Below are positions 63,485 through 64,000 of a DNA stretch of 64,000 nucleotides, piece by piece (the first letter of the stretch is position 1; each line of letters opens with the position of its first letter). The DNA is from Mucilaginibacter xinganensis (GTDB lineage Bacteria; Bacteroidota; Bacteroidia; Sphingobacteriales; Sphingobacteriaceae), in assembly GCA_026225055.1 (NCBI GenBank), contig JAMFSA010000095.1, positions 1 to 64,000 of the forward strand. Reading direction: 5' to 3'. The notes below the pieces were generated by a model, which worked only from the letters and a program-made list of their open reading frames with translations, did no database searches and was not told where the DNA came from. A program made the position numbers and the translations under genes.

Positions 63485-64000
63485 TTAATTATTTAGTAAC
63501 TGTTTGTTTAGTAGTGATTTCCATTCCTGGTAAACCGTTTGTATTGCTTCTGTATTTGTTGGTACAATAAGCTGTACCGGGTGCATGTGTTCAAATGCTG
63601 CCTCCGGCGACGAGAATATTCCTGCGCCAATACCCGCACCAAGTGCTGCACCTACGCTGCCATCGTTTTTATAAAGCTCAACTGGTACGCCGGTTACATT
63701 CACAAAAGTTTGGGCAAAAAGGTCACTCAAGAATAGGTTATTTTTTCCGGCCCTTATAATGGTAGGGTTCATACCGTTTTCGCGCATAATATCCAATCCG
63801 TAGCGGAATGAGCAGGCAATACCTTCCTGTACAGCCCTGAGTAAATGCGCTTGTGTATGTAAATTCAAGTCGATGCCGTGTAAATGAGCGCCAACCTGCT
63901 TGTTGTTAAGCATGCGTTCAGCACCATTGCCAAATGGCAGTACCCGCAGGCCATCACTGCCAACCGGTGCTTTAGCGGCTTCGTTGTTCATTTGCTGGTA
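63485..64000 (-). CDS. xylB: Xylulokinase, C-terminal part (runs off the window)
   Basis: The reading frame is open to the right edge, so the N-terminal part is outside the window; the visible 171 residues begin Tyr-Gln-Gln-Met-Asn-Asn. The FGGY C-terminal domain shows [73 protein letters not shown] and [14 protein letters not shown]. These are the usual ATP-binding and hinge segments of carbohydrate kinases. Assignment to xylulokinase rests on the adjacent xylA. Confidence 0.92.
   Translation of the reverse strand, partial: YQQMNNEAAKAPVGSDGLRVLPFGNGAERMLNNKQVGAHLHGIDLNLHTQAHLLRAVQEGIACSFRYGLDIMRENGMNPTIIRAGKNNLFLSDLFAQTFVNVTGVPVELYKNDGSVGAALGAGIGAGIFSSPEAAFEHMHPVQLIVPTNTEAIQTVYQEWKSLLNKQLLNN

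Overview
The window looks like a chromosome segment of a Bacteroidota bacterium, most likely of the family Sphingobacteriaceae (Mucilaginibacter/Pedobacter-like). This is inferred from protein character: a SusC/SusD pair, type IX secretion cargo with a gliding-motility C-terminal domain next to PorP/SprF and OmpA partners, Rho with a long acidic N-terminal insertion, DUF5690, DUF6526 and DUF1080 proteins, weak Shine-Dalgarno sites, and AT-rich intergenic DNA carrying REP-like palindromes. No rRNA, tRNA, CRISPR array, prophage or insertion sequence was seen.

Region 1 (1-20.9 kb) is mostly housekeeping: rho, pyrF, a flavin-reductase-fold protein, a DnaQ/GIY-YIG fusion nuclease, yidC, pyrG, a GT-C membrane transferase, a heptose-bisphosphate phosphatase, gltB-gltD, an orphan Mrr-type restriction endonuclease, an SRPBCC protein, a SpoU-type RNA methylase and galK. 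Region 2 (20.9-30.2 kb) is a mix of small accessory genes: YciI-like protein, lipoprotein, aldo/keto reductase, phytoene-desaturase-like oxidoreductase, TMEM175-type channel, outer-membrane barrel, glycosyltransferase and a TPR histidine kinase. Region 3 (30.4-35.7 kb) is a surface-adhesin set: CTD protein, PorP/SprF protein and PD40-OmpA protein.

Region 4 (35.7-50.6 kb) is the most interesting. A SusC/SusD pair and a secreted phosphodiesterase-type phosphatase lie next to a PhnZ-type mixed-valence di-iron oxygenase and an XRE-cupin regulator. An operon follows: phosphonatase-like HAD hydrolase, DUF5690 transporter, TIGR03364-type FAD oxidoreductase and Tat-exported phosphocholine-type phospholipase C, and then a lipoprotein alpha/beta hydrolase. 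A 22-nt sequence identical in both places lies upstream of susC and upstream of the HAD gene, each time as one arm of a long inverted repeat. A related motif lies between phnZ and the regulator. I read this as a candidate SusCD-linked system that scavenges phosphonolipids or phospholipids and breaks the C-P bond, under one regulator.

Region 5 (50.7-60.8 kb) resembles an oxidative sugar-catabolism island. It holds a Gfo/Idh/MocA dehydrogenase, two sugar isomerase/epimerase TIM barrels, a cytochrome c lipoprotein, a DUF1080 protein (3-keto-glycoside lyase/hydrolase family), a PQQ dehydrogenase with a built-in cytochrome domain, a nucleoside hydrolase, an MFS permease and a ThuA protein. Region 6 (60.9-64 kb) has an SnoaL-like protein with a Crp/Fnr regulator, and xylose isomerase with the C-terminal part of xylulokinase, which runs off the right edge.
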